Below are positions 1 through 7,608 of a DNA stretch of 64,000 bases, piece by piece. The first letter of the stretch is position 1, and each line of letters begins with the position of its first letter. The notes beneath the pieces were generated by a model. The model saw only the letters and a program-made list of their open reading frames with translations, was not told the DNA's origin and did no database searches. The DNA lies in assembly GCF_003482105.1 (NCBI RefSeq), contig NZ_QULM01000003.1, forward strand, positions 208,054 through 272,053, given 5' to 3'. This DNA comes from Coprococcus sp. OM04-5BH. Lineage in GTDB: Bacteria; Bacillota; Clostridia; Lachnospirales; Lachnospiraceae. The translations under genes were made by a program, and so were the position numbers.

Positions 1-252
1 AAATCACCTACAAGCCAGATACTGGCGGAAAAGCTGCATCTGGAGGAGATACTGTTAAAAAAATTCATACCGGTCAATGCGGTGTTGCTATTATGTAACA
101 GGAAACTTACCGTAGAACATAGGGAGGAGCTTTTATACCCGGTGATAAAAATAGACGGTATCGTTGAGTACATACATAACTTTAAAGGTCATATCATCGA
201 AACGGATAAGGAGTATATTTTAAGAGCTATAGATGGCAGCAGGGAGAATTAG
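1..252 (+). CDS. C-terminal fragment of an unrecognised protein (5' end outside window)
   Basis: An open frame runs from the left edge to a TAG at 250-252 and encodes about 83 residues ending DGSREN. The visible part is mixed Leu/Ile/Lys with a hydrophobic stretch (VNAVLLLCNR) followed by an alternating beta/alpha-like segment. That pattern is loosely reminiscent of the end of a NERD-type nuclease-related domain, but I do not recognise it with confidence. It ends 12 bp before the convergent LysR gene, and no clear terminator separates them. Confidence 0.5.
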   Translation, partial: KSPTSQILAEKLHLEEILLKKFIPVNAVLLLCNRKLTVEHREELLYPVIKIDGIVEYIHNFKGHIIETDKEYILRAIDGSREN

Positions 253-263
253 GAAAGTGAATT

Positions 264-1337
264 TTATTCCTGTGCTTTACAATACTCAAGAAACTTAACA
301 AGAGCAGTAGACATTTTCTTCCCGCTGTGGAAGGAGAAGCCTACTGTTCTTTTTTCTATTTCGGCGGGCAGGGGAAGTTCTATTATCTTGCCTTCATTAA
401 GGGCGTCCAGTGCGAACTCCCTTACTACGCTGGCAACGCCCATGCCGATGGAAGCGAAGTCTACAAGGAGGTCCATGTTGTTTATCTCAAGGAGCTGGCT
501 CGCCTTTATTTTGTGTTCCATCATGTATCTGTCCACATGCTGTCTGGTGACGTTGCCATCTTCAAGCACAAGGAGATTGGACTCCTCAAGAAGACTTAAG
601 GTATCGGCACCATCCATGTTAAAAGGAGTCTTTAGTACAGGGATATTCGCTGCATCATCAATGGTGCGGATTTTGGACATGGAGTCTTGTGCCGGAGCCT
701 GCATGGTGGATTGGCCTGGAACACCTAAAAATGCACCGATGCTTCCCATCAGCATATTCTCCACCGGAGTATTGGCGCTCTCATCATTATGGGATGAAAG
801 GAAGCTGTCTATATAGTCATAATTTGCCACGAAGATATCATGAATTTCCTTGACCGGATGGTAGTTAAGTCCCTTTGGCAGATCGGTGTTGCAGATAAGT
901 CCGATGTCAATGGAGTCATTTTTTAACAGACTTATAGTATTTATGGTGGAGTGGCAGTCTATACTTATCCTTATGTTGGGATTTTCCTTGATGAAATCCT
1001 TAAGGTAGTCGATAAGCACATATCTGCACAGAGAGGTGCTCACTCCGATCCTTATGTGTCCCATGCCTGTTTCGGAGTATTTCCTTACATTCTCCTCCCC
1101 CTGATCCAGGTTGTCCAGGGCGCGTTCAACGTATTCGTATAAAAGGTGTCCTTGCTCTGTGAGTGATACTCCTCTTGAATTTCGATGGAAGAGCGTGGTG
1201 CCAAGCTCAGCTTCAAGCTTAAGAATTGATTTACTTATGGCGGGCTGGCTGATGAACAGCTCCTTGGCTGCACGGCTGATATTGCCACACTTGGCTACCG
1301 TATGGAATATAATATAATTGTTGAGATTATCTATCAT
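264..1337 (-). CDS. LysR-family transcriptional regulator with an insertion in the effector domain
   Basis: DNA-binding regulator, transcribed divergently from leuC and therefore a likely regulator of the leucine genes. The N-terminal winged helix-turn-helix is clear (about residues 10-60, including GNISRAAKELFISQPAISK), followed by a linker helix and a LysR substrate-binding domain. I start at the ATG whose codon ends at 1337, not the upstream in-frame ATG at 1370, because a GGAGG lies 8 nt before it on the minus strand. The product is 357 aa, whereas typical LysR proteins are about 290-310. The extra length is a Ser/Met/Ala/Gly-rich segment at about residues 181-225, inside the effector domain. 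Family assignment is certain; the target is inferred from position. Confidence 0.93.
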   Translation of the reverse strand: MIDNLNNYIIFHTVAKCGNISRAAKELFISQPAISKSILKLEAELGTTLFHRNSRGVSLTEQGHLLYEYVERALDNLDQGEENVRKYSETGMGHIRIGVSTSLCRYVLIDYLKDFIKENPNIRISIDCHSTINTISLLKNDSIDIGLICNTDLPKGLNYHPVKEIHDIFVANYDYIDSFLSSHNDESANTPVENMLMGSIGAFLGVPGQSTMQAPAQDSMSKIRTIDDAANIPVLKTPFNMDGADTLSLLEESNLLVLEDGNVTRQHVDRYMMEHKIKASQLLEINNMDLLVDFASIGMGVASVVREFALDALNEGKIIELPLPAEIEKRTVGFSFHSGKKMSTALVKFLEYCKAQE

Positions 1338-1367
1338 GGAAAATACCTCCTGGGTATAACTATAAAT

Positions 1368-1434
1368 CATAATAATTATTACTATTATGTATTACAATTA
1401 TATCATGCCATATGATAAAATCAACACAGTTGAT
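1368..1434. promoter_or_regulatory. Divergent LysR/leuC control region with three dyads
   Basis: The 126-bp gap between the divergent genes holds three inverted repeats: CATAAT-N10-ATTATG (1368-1389), TATCAT-N5-ATGATA (1401-1417) and ATCAAC-ACA-GTTGAT (1420-1434). A plausible leuC promoter is TTACAA (1392-1397), N18, TAAAAT (1416-1421), so the second dyad overlaps the -35/-10 spacer and the third would sit near the transcription start. The dyads are seen; LysR binding is inference. Confidence 0.5.
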
Positions 1435-1463
1435 AATTTAAACACAATAAGGAGGAAAATCTA

Positions 1464-2729
1464 ATGGGTATGACAATGACTCAGAAGATATTGGCTGCGC
1501 ATGCAGGACTTGATTCAGTCCAGGCAGGACAGTTGATTGAGGCTGATTTGGATCTGGTGCTTGGTAATGATGTTACAACACCTGTTGCCATTCATGAGAT
1601 GGAGAAGTTTAATAAGAAGGAAGTATTTGACAAGACTAAGATAGCTCTTGTAATGGATCATTTCACGCCTAATAAAGATATTAAGAGTGCTGAGCACTGT
1701 AAGTGTGTAAGACAGTTCTCTGCAGCGAATGAGATCAAGAATTTCTTTGACGTTGGTTCGATGGGAATAGAGCATGCATTGCTTCCGGAAAAAGGACTTA
1801 TAGTTGCAGGTGAGACCTGTATAGGTGCTGATTCACATACATGTACATATGGTGCTCTCGGAGCATTTTCAACAGGCGTTGGAAGTACAGATATGGCAGC
1901 CGGTATGGTTACAGGAAAGGCATGGTTCAAGGTACCATCAGCAATTAAGTTTAACATTGTTGGCGAGAAGGCACCTTACATAAGCGGCAAGGACGTTATC
2001 CTTCACATCATCGGCATGATCGGTGTGGACGGAGCACTTTATAAGTCAATGGAGTTTGTTGGTGACGGTATCAAGAACCTTACCATGGATGACAGATTTA
2101 CCATTGCCAATATGGCTATCGAAGCAGGTGCTAAGAACGGCATCTTCCCTGTAGACGAGCTTACTGAGGAGTATATTAAGGAACATTCAGATAAGCCATA
2201 TACAAAGTATGAGGCTGACGCCGATGCAGAATATGATGAGGAGTACACTATTGATTTAAGTACACTTAAGCCAACAGTTGCTTTCCCACACCTTCCTGAG
2301 AATACAAAGACTATTGATGAGGTTGGGGACATCAAGATAGACCAGGTTGTCATCGGTTCATGTACAAATGGACGTATCTCAGATATGCGTATCGCTGCTG
2401 AGATAATCAAGGGCAGAAAGGTCGCAGACGGAGTGAGAGTTATCGTTATTCCTGGTACTCAGGCAGTTTATCTCCAGTGTATCAAGGAAGGCCTTATGAC
2501 AATATTTGTTGAGGCAGGTGCAGTGGTTTCAACTCCTACATGTGGTCCGTGTCTTGGAGGGCATATGGGTGTTATGGCTGCCGGAGAGAGAGCAGTATCC
2601 ACCACAAACCGTAACTTTGTTGGACGTATGGGACATGTTGATTCAGAGGTATACCTTGCCAGCCCTGCTGTTGCAGCAGCTTCAGCTATCACAGGTAAGA
2701 TCAGCAGCCCGGCAGAGCTTGGATTATAG
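1464..2729 (+). CDS. leuC: 3-isopropylmalate dehydratase large subunit
   Basis: Catalyses the isomerisation of 2- to 3-isopropylmalate in leucine synthesis, as a [4Fe-4S] enzyme with the small subunit LeuD encoded 14 bp downstream. The aconitase-family signatures are present: GSCTNGR with the first cluster Cys at about 300, and [12 protein letters not shown] with the other two at about 360 and 363. The 421-aa length fits the shorter HacA-type bacterial/archaeal large subunits. The start is supported by AGGAGG 8 nt upstream. It is the first gene after the dyad-rich divergent promoter. leuA is not in this window. Confidence 0.97.
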   Translation: MGMTMTQKILAAHAGLDSVQAGQLIEADLDLVLGNDVTTPVAIHEMEKFNKKEVFDKTKIALVMDHFTPNKDIKSAEHCKCVRQFSAANEIKNFFDVGSMGIEHALLPEKGLIVAGETCIGADSHTCTYGALGAFSTGVGSTDMAAGMVTGKAWFKVPSAIKFNIVGEKAPYISGKDVILHIIGMIGVDGALYKSMEFVGDGIKNLTMDDRFTIANMAIEAGAKNGIFPVDELTEEYIKEHSDKPYTKYEADADAEYDEEYTIDLSTLKPTVAFPHLPENTKTIDEVGDIKIDQVVIGSCTNGRISDMRIAAEIIKGRKVADGVRVIVIPGTQAVYLQCIKEGLMTIFVEAGAVVSTPTCGPCLGGHMGVMAAGERAVSTTNRNFVGRMGHVDSEVYLASPAVAAASAITGKISSPAELGL

Positions 2730-2743
2730 AAAGGAGAATTGAT

Positions 2744-3232
2744 ATGAAGGCACATGGAACAGTACATAAGTATGGAGACAATGTAGATACAGACGTTATC
2801 ATTCCTGCAAGATATCTGAATTCTTCTGATCCTGCAGAGCTTGCGAAGAGCTGCATGGAGGATATCGACAAGGATTTCGTAAAGCGTGTTAAGCCGGGAG
2901 ATATCATGGTGGCAAGAAAGAACTTCGGTTGCGGCTCATCAAGAGAGCATGCACCTATAGCCATCAAGGCTTCAGGGATAAGCTGTGTTATAGCAGAGAC
3001 ATTTGCAAGAATATTCTATAGAAATTCTATCAATATAGGACTTCCTATCATTGAGTGTCCTGAGGCGGCAGAAGCCATTGAGGCAGGAGACGAGGTAGAG
3101 ATAGACTTTGACAGCGGTATAATCTACGACGTAACAAAGGGAACCCAGTACAAGGGTCAGGCGTTCCCGCCGTTCATGCAGGAGATTATTAAGAGCGAGG
3201 GTCTTATAAATTACATCAACAGTAAGAATTAA
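2744..3232 (+). CDS. leuD: 3-isopropylmalate dehydratase small subunit
   Basis: Small (swivel) subunit that completes the LeuCD active site. The 162-aa protein carries [13 protein letters not shown] at about residues 62-74 and [11 protein letters not shown], both typical of aconitase small-subunit folds. It follows leuC by 14 bp behind AAAGGAG, so the two are surely co-transcribed and probably co-translated. Length matches the short LeuD class that pairs with HacA-type LeuC. Confidence 0.96.
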   Translation: MKAHGTVHKYGDNVDTDVIIPARYLNSSDPAELAKSCMEDIDKDFVKRVKPGDIMVARKNFGCGSSREHAPIAIKASGISCVIAETFARIFYRNSINIGLPIIECPEAAEAIEAGDEVEIDFDSGIIYDVTKGTQYKGQAFPPFMQEIIKSEGLINYINSKN

Positions 3233-3330
3233 GGAGATTTTTACACATTACCGGCACGTTAGAGGTGATGTGGGAAAATAGATTAAAGATGTTTCCTGGC
3301 TGATATCAGGAAGTTTAGAAGGAGGAAAGT

Positions 3331-4110
3331 ATGAATCTTAAAAACGACAACAATTATAACGGATATGATCCAAGTCAGAATGCCACAACCCAGGGCTACG
3401 ATAACCAGACATTTGGTGGACAGAACTACGGCAACCAGTATGGACAGCCGAATAATGACGGACAGAACTACGGCGACCAGTATGGACAGCCGAATTATGA
3501 CGGACAGAACTATGGCAACCAGTATGGACAGCCGAATTATGACGGACAGAACTATGGCAACCAGTATGGACAGCCAAATTACGGCGGACAGAATTACAAC
3601 CAGCCATATAATCAGCCTATATATACCAATCCGAGCACAGTTTCATCAAACGGACTTGGGATGAAGTGGTATAAATTCATAATCTATGTGCAGTTATTTT
3701 TGTCTGCATTGACAGGGCTTGTTAATGGTATAAAATATATAACAGGGTCAGTATATGGAAATGCGTCTGAGAGAGAAACAATATATGCATGGTTTCCAAG
3801 CATGAAGACGGTGTCAACCATCACCGGTATCCTCATGCTCGCTGCGGCGGTCGTTGCTATAATTGCAAGACAGAAGCTGGCAGGCTTTAAGCATGATGGC
3901 CCTATGTTCTATTACATTACATGTGGAATTTCAATAGGTGCATCTCTTATATACTGCATTGCAGCATATTCAGAGCTTAGCAAATACAGCTGGCTTGTTG
4001 ATACATCAAGTTATCTCGCAGGAAGTATTATCGGTATACTTATCTCAGTTGGTCTTCTGATTGCAAATATCATATATTTTGGACACAGAAAAGATATGTT
4101 TACCAATTAA
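3331..4110 (+). CDS. Membrane protein with Gln/Asn/Tyr/Gly tandem repeats
   Basis: Function unknown. The N-terminal about 100 residues are a low-complexity cytosolic-type segment built on the 14-residue unit DGQNYGNQYGQPNY. Four hydrophobic helices follow, at about residues 110-135, 155-175, 190-212 and 222-248. GGAGG precedes the ATG. It lies between leuD and leuB in the same direction, which is an odd place for such a protein and may mean it was inserted into the leucine operon. A Gln/Asn/Gly/Pro-rich tail with a similar flavour occurs in the protein at 47185-48165. No catalytic motif is visible. Confidence 0.8.
   Translation: MNLKNDNNYNGYDPSQNATTQGYDNQTFGGQNYGNQYGQPNNDGQNYGDQYGQPNYDGQNYGNQYGQPNYDGQNYGNQYGQPNYGGQNYNQPYNQPIYTNPSTVSSNGLGMKWYKFIIYVQLFLSALTGLVNGIKYITGSVYGNASERETIYAWFPSMKTVSTITGILMLAAAVVAIIARQKLAGFKHDGPMFYYITCGISIGASLIYCIAAYSELSKYSWLVDTSSYLAGSIIGILISVGLLIANIIYFGHRKDMFTN
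3418..3600 (+). repeat. 42-bp in-frame tandem repeat, four units
   Basis: Four near-identical 42-bp units start at 3418, 3460, 3502 and 3544, with a fifth partial unit from 3586. Each encodes a 14-residue GQNYGNQYGQPNY-type repeat. Because 42 is a multiple of 3, copy-number change would keep the frame, so the tract could vary in length between strains. Confidence 0.9.
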
Positions 4111-4139
4111 TATCTGCAATATAAGTAAAGATCAAGGCG

Positions 4140-4168
4140 TGACAGGTTCTCGTAAAGGGAGCCTGTCA
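4140..4168 (+). terminator. Hairpin before leuB, possible weak terminator or attenuator
   Basis: TGACAGGTTC and GAGCCTGTCA form a 10-bp stem (one G-U pair) around a 9-nt loop. The following TTACTTAATG is a poor T-run. It may end part of the transcription from the membrane gene, or insulate leuB by RNA processing. Confidence 0.45.
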
Positions 4169-4228
4169 TTACTTAATGATAGCGGATGGATAAAACTCTA
4201 CGGAGATTGAAAATGGAGGAATACAGTA

Positions 4229-5314
4229 ATGAAATGCAATCTTGCGGTTATTAAAGGTGACGGAATAGGACCTGAGGTAGTCACAGAGGCTATGAAGGTT
4301 CTCGATACGGTAGGAAAGATATACGGGCATGAATTCGACTATGAGGAGATCCTCATGGGTGGATGCTCAATAGACGCAACAGGAGTGCCTCTTACAGATG
4401 AGGCAGTTGCCATAGCAAAGTCAAAGGACGCAGTTCTTCTTGGCTCAATAGGCGGCAACACATCAACATCCCCATGGTATAAGCTTCCACCTAACTTAAG
4501 ACCGGAAGCAGGACTTCTTAAGATAAGAAAAGAACTTGGATTATTTGCCAATCTTCGTCCTGCAAATCTCTATGATGAGTTAAAGGATGCCTGCCCACTG
4601 AGAGCTGAGATAGCAGAGCGTGGCTTCGACATGATGATGATGAGAGAGCTTACAGGCGGACTTTATTTCGGCGAGAGAAAGACAGAAGAGGTTGATGGCG
4701 TAATGACAGCCGTTGATACCCTTACATACAATGAGAACGAGATCAGAAGAATTGCCATCAAGGCATTCGACATTGCCATGAAGAGAAGAAAGAAAGTTAC
4801 TTCTGTAGACAAGGCAAATGTCCTTGATTCATCAAGACTCTGGAGAAAGGTTGTAAATGAAGTGGCAGCCGATTATCCTGAGGTAACACTCGAGCACATG
4901 CTGGTTGACAACTGTGCAATGCAGCTTGTAAAGGATCCTGCACAGTTTGATGTAGTACTTACAGAGAATATGTTCGGAGATATCCTTTCAGACGAGGCTT
5001 CTATGATCTCAGGATCTATCGGAATGTTGTCGTCAGCGTCTCTTAATGAGACAAAATTCGGAATGTATGAACCATCAGGCGGATCAGCCCCTGACATAGC
5101 AGGCATGGACAAGGCAAATCCTATCGCCACCATCCTTTCGGCAGCTATGATGCTCAGATATACATTTGACCTTGATAAAGAGGCTGACGCCATTGAGGCA
5201 GCAGTAAAGCAGGTACTTAAAGACGGCTATAGAACTATAGATATTCATTCAGAAGGAACAACTCTTGTAAGCTGCTCCGAGATGGGTGATCTTATTTCAG
5301 AGAGAATTAAATAG
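4229..5314 (+). CDS. leuB: 3-isopropylmalate dehydrogenase
   Basis: NAD-dependent oxidative decarboxylation of 3-isopropylmalate, the third leucine-specific step. The 361-aa protein begins with the classic KGDGIGPEV motif. It contains the substrate-binding RELTGGLYFG region at about residue 140, and the metal/cofactor part reads TENMFGDILSDEASM and later GSAPDIAGMDKANP. The start follows GGAGG at 8-9 nt. It is separated from leuD by the repeat-rich membrane gene and a hairpin, so it may have its own processing or promoter. Length and motifs are ordinary. Confidence 0.97.
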   Translation: MKCNLAVIKGDGIGPEVVTEAMKVLDTVGKIYGHEFDYEEILMGGCSIDATGVPLTDEAVAIAKSKDAVLLGSIGGNTSTSPWYKLPPNLRPEAGLLKIRKELGLFANLRPANLYDELKDACPLRAEIAERGFDMMMMRELTGGLYFGERKTEEVDGVMTAVDTLTYNENEIRRIAIKAFDIAMKRRKKVTSVDKANVLDSSRLWRKVVNEVAADYPEVTLEHMLVDNCAMQLVKDPAQFDVVLTENMFGDILSDEASMISGSIGMLSSASLNETKFGMYEPSGGSAPDIAGMDKANPIATILSAAMMLRYTFDLDKEADAIEAAVKQVLKDGYRTIDIHSEGTTLVSCSEMGDLISERIK

Positions 5315-5345
5315 GTACTTGGAAATTTTGAAACAAAATGTATAT

Positions 5346-5564
5346 TTCCACATTCACATATAAATGTATAGCCATACACGTGAATTTTACTACTCGGTTC
5401 GACCAGCTTATTAACCAGCAGTCGCCCAAACTCGGAAAAATCATCACTCGCTTTACTCATAATGATTTTTCCTCAAACATGGGCTTTATGCTGGTAGCAA
5501 GGTCAAACCTCATAACGAAAAATTCACTATCGTCTGGACTTATACATTATATGTGAATGTGGAA
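5346..5564. repeat. 219-bp nested palindromic element, copy I
   Basis: Arms at 5346-5370 and 5541-5564 are inverted copies with one 1-bp gap. Inside, further pairs nest in order: GTGAATTTT 5380-5388 with 5519-5527; GGTTCGACC 5396-5404 with GGTCAAACC 5501-5509; ACCAGC 5414-5419 with GCTGGT 5490-5495; GCCCA 5424-5428 with TGGGC 5480-5484; GGAAAAATCAT 5434-5444 with ATGATTTTTCC 5462-5472. The short plus-strand open frame across it is not a credible gene. The central part (blocks such as CTCGGTTCG, CAAACTCG, CAAACCTCAT) recurs inverted at 13156-13262, so this is a dispersed, MITE-like or structured-RNA repeat. Confidence 0.8.
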
Positions 5565-5613
5565 CTGATCATATACACTATTATATAATTTCAAAATATG
5601 AGCGAACGGTATC

Positions 5614-5719
5614 ATATGCCACAAGTGGACATATGAGCCCACCGGTACTTGGCGAGATATTTCGAGCCTTAGTACCGCTGTAGGGCGAATAGAGCGGGAG
5701 CGTTCCACGGCTGGCATAT
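5614..5719. other. Second structured intergenic element
   Basis: ATATGCCA (5614-5621) pairs with TGGCATAT (5712-5719), and GTGGA (5625-5629) with TCCAC (5704-5708). Inside, CGGTACT (5643-5649) pairs with AGTACCG (5671-5677), capped by GGC/GCC. The result is a branched hairpin of about 106 nt. I see no second copy in the window and no credible coding frame. Confidence 0.5.
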
Positions 5720-5802
5720 TGATATAGTGAGCGTATTTTGTAAAATATTTTATAAAAAATCAGAAAGTATATGAGCCCCATATAACAGCAATTGCGAAGG
5801 AA

Positions 5803-5882
5803 TTGTGTCAAGTTTTCTATGAAAACTTGACATGTAGTGTTAGCACTCGCCGCAGGCGATTTATTATGGGCTGATGTTCAAT
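5803..5882 (+). repeat. 80-bp dispersed leader repeat, copy A (before ilvD)
   Basis: It contains the hairpin TCAAGTTTTC-TAT-GAAAACTTGA and the small hairpin CGCC-GCA-GGCG, and ends GGGCTGATGTTCAAT directly at the ilvD ribosome site. It differs from the copy at 17404-17483 at only five positions by eye. Diverged or deleted relatives lie at 11779-11847 and 37649-37681. Confidence 0.8.
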
Positions 5883-5900
5883 AGGAAAGGAAGTATAGAA

Positions 5901-7571
5901 ATGAAAAGTGATAATGTAAAAACAGGAATGCAGCAGGCACCACATCGTTCCCTTTTCAATGCCCTCGGCATGACAAAGGAAGAGCTTGAAAAACCATTAG
6001 TTGGTATTGTCTGTTCATATAATGAGATAGTACCCGGACATATGAATCTTGATAAGATCGCCCAGGCAGTAAAGCTGGGAGTTGCAATGGCAGGCGGTAC
6101 ACCAGTTATGTTCCCTGCTATCGCAGTGTGTGACGGTATTGCCATGGGTCATATCGGAATGAAGTATTCACTGGTAACAAGAGATCTGATCGCAGACTCA
6201 ACAGAGGCCATGGCTATCGCACATCAGTTTGATGCATTGGTTATGATCCCTAACTGTGATAAGAATGTTCCCGGACTTCTTATGGCAGCAGCAAGAGTAA
6301 ATGTTCCTACAGTATTTGTATCAGGCGGTCCAATGCTTGCAGGTCACGTTAAGGGACATAAGACAAGTCTTTCAAGCATGTTCGAGGCTGTGGGTTCATA
6401 TGCAGCCGGAACAATGAATGAGGATGACGTATACGAGTACGAGTGCAAGACCTGTCCTACATGTGGATCATGTTCAGGTATGTACACAGCGAATTCAATG
6501 AACTGCCTTACAGAGGCACTTGGTATGGGTCTTCCTGGAAATGGCACGATCCCTGCCGTATACTCTGAGAGAATAAAGCTTGCAAAGCATGCAGGTATGG
6601 CAGTTATGGAGATGTACAGAAAGAACATCCGTCCAAGAGATATCATCACAAAGGACGCAATATTAAATGCCCTTACAGTAGATATGGCCCTTGGATGTTC
6701 AACAAACTCAATGCTCCATATCCCTGCTATTGCCCATGAAATCGGATTCGACTTTGATATAGCATTTGCAAATGAGATCAGTGCCAAGACGCCTAACATC
6801 TGCCACCTTGCACCTGCAGGCCCTACATATATGGAAGACCTCTATGAGGCAGGCGGTGTATACGCAGTTATAAATGAGCTTAAAGAGGCAGGACTTATAC
6901 ATGAGGATTGCATGACAGTTACAGGAAAGACCATCGGCGAGGCTGTAGAAGGTCATGTAAACAGAAATCCTGAGGTTATCAGACCGCTTGATAATCCATA
7001 CAGTAAGACTGGCGGACTTGCAGTACTTAAGGGAAATCTTGCACCGGATGGTTCAGTTGTCAAGCGTTCGGCAGTTGTTCCTGAAATGCTTGTTCATGAA
7101 GGACCTGCAAGAGTATTTGAATGTGAAGAAGATGCTATCGCAGCCATCAAGGGCGGCAAGATCGTTCCTGGTGACGTGGTAGTTATAAGATATGAGGGAC
7201 CTAAGGGTGGCCCTGGTATGAGAGAAATGCTTAACCCAACATCTGCTATTGCAGGTATGGGACTCGGCTCATCAGTTGCCCTTATTACGGACGGACGTTT
7301 CTCAGGTGCCAGCCGTGGTGCTTCCATTGGACATGTAAGCCCTGAGGCTGCCGTAGGCGGACCTATAGCTCTTGTAGAAGAGGGAGATATCATTAAGATA
7401 GATATAAACAATACTACACTTACTCTTGATGTTCCTGATGAGGTTCTTGAGGCAAGACGTGCAGCATGGAAACCAAGACAGCCTAAGGTTACAACAGGTT
7501 ACCTTGCAAGATACGCAAGCATGGTTACATCAGGTAACAGAGGTGCCGTTCTTGAGGTTCCTACAAAGTAG
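5901..7571 (+). CDS. ilvD: Dihydroxy-acid dehydratase
   Basis: Fe-S dehydratase that makes the 2-keto acids for valine and isoleucine. The 556-aa protein has the IlvD/Edd hallmarks: NCDKNVPG with a Cys at about 119, [19 protein letters not shown] with Cys at about 185-191, [12 protein letters not shown] and [10 protein letters not shown] start at 5901 because AGGAAAGGAAG precedes it. The in-frame ATG at 5874 lies inside the 80-bp repeat and has no ribosome site. The gene runs straight into ilvB (37-bp gap). The long repeat-filled gap upstream makes an independent transcript or leader control likely. Confidence 0.97.
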   Translation: MKSDNVKTGMQQAPHRSLFNALGMTKEELEKPLVGIVCSYNEIVPGHMNLDKIAQAVKLGVAMAGGTPVMFPAIAVCDGIAMGHIGMKYSLVTRDLIADSTEAMAIAHQFDALVMIPNCDKNVPGLLMAAARVNVPTVFVSGGPMLAGHVKGHKTSLSSMFEAVGSYAAGTMNEDDVYEYECKTCPTCGSCSGMYTANSMNCLTEALGMGLPGNGTIPAVYSERIKLAKHAGMAVMEMYRKNIRPRDIITKDAILNALTVDMALGCSTNSMLHIPAIAHEIGFDFDIAFANEISAKTPNICHLAPAGPTYMEDLYEAGGVYAVINELKEAGLIHEDCMTVTGKTIGEAVEGHVNRNPEVIRPLDNPYSKTGGLAVLKGNLAPDGSVVKRSAVVPEMLVHEGPARVFECEEDAIAAIKGGKIVPGDVVVIRYEGPKGGPGMREMLNPTSAIAGMGLGSSVALITDGRFSGASRGASIGHVSPEAAVGGPIALVEEGDIIKIDINNTTLTLDVPDEVLEARRAAWKPRQPKVTTGYLARYASMVTSGNRGAVLEVPTK

Positions 7572-7608
7572 TATTTATTAGGATAAAAGTAGTAGAAAGG
7601 AAATTAAC

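Noticed and set aside
1338-1463. T-box or leucine leader-peptide attenuator before leuC
   Set aside because: The gap is only 126 bp, has no T-box core, no Leu-rich short frame and no terminator; the dyads fit a LysR operator better.
3418-3600. CRISPR-like regular repeats
   Set aside because: The 42-bp units are directly adjacent, with no spacers, and encode an in-frame peptide repeat.
5325-5340. CodY box near the end of leuB (AATTTTGAAAC)
   Set aside because: Only a partial match to AATTTTCNGAAAATT, and AT-rich DNA gives such matches by chance.
5338-5811. Short open frames on both strands (72 and 76 aa) between leuB and ilvD
   Set aside because: They lie across palindromic elements, have no ribosome sites, and their translations look like random AT-rich sequence.
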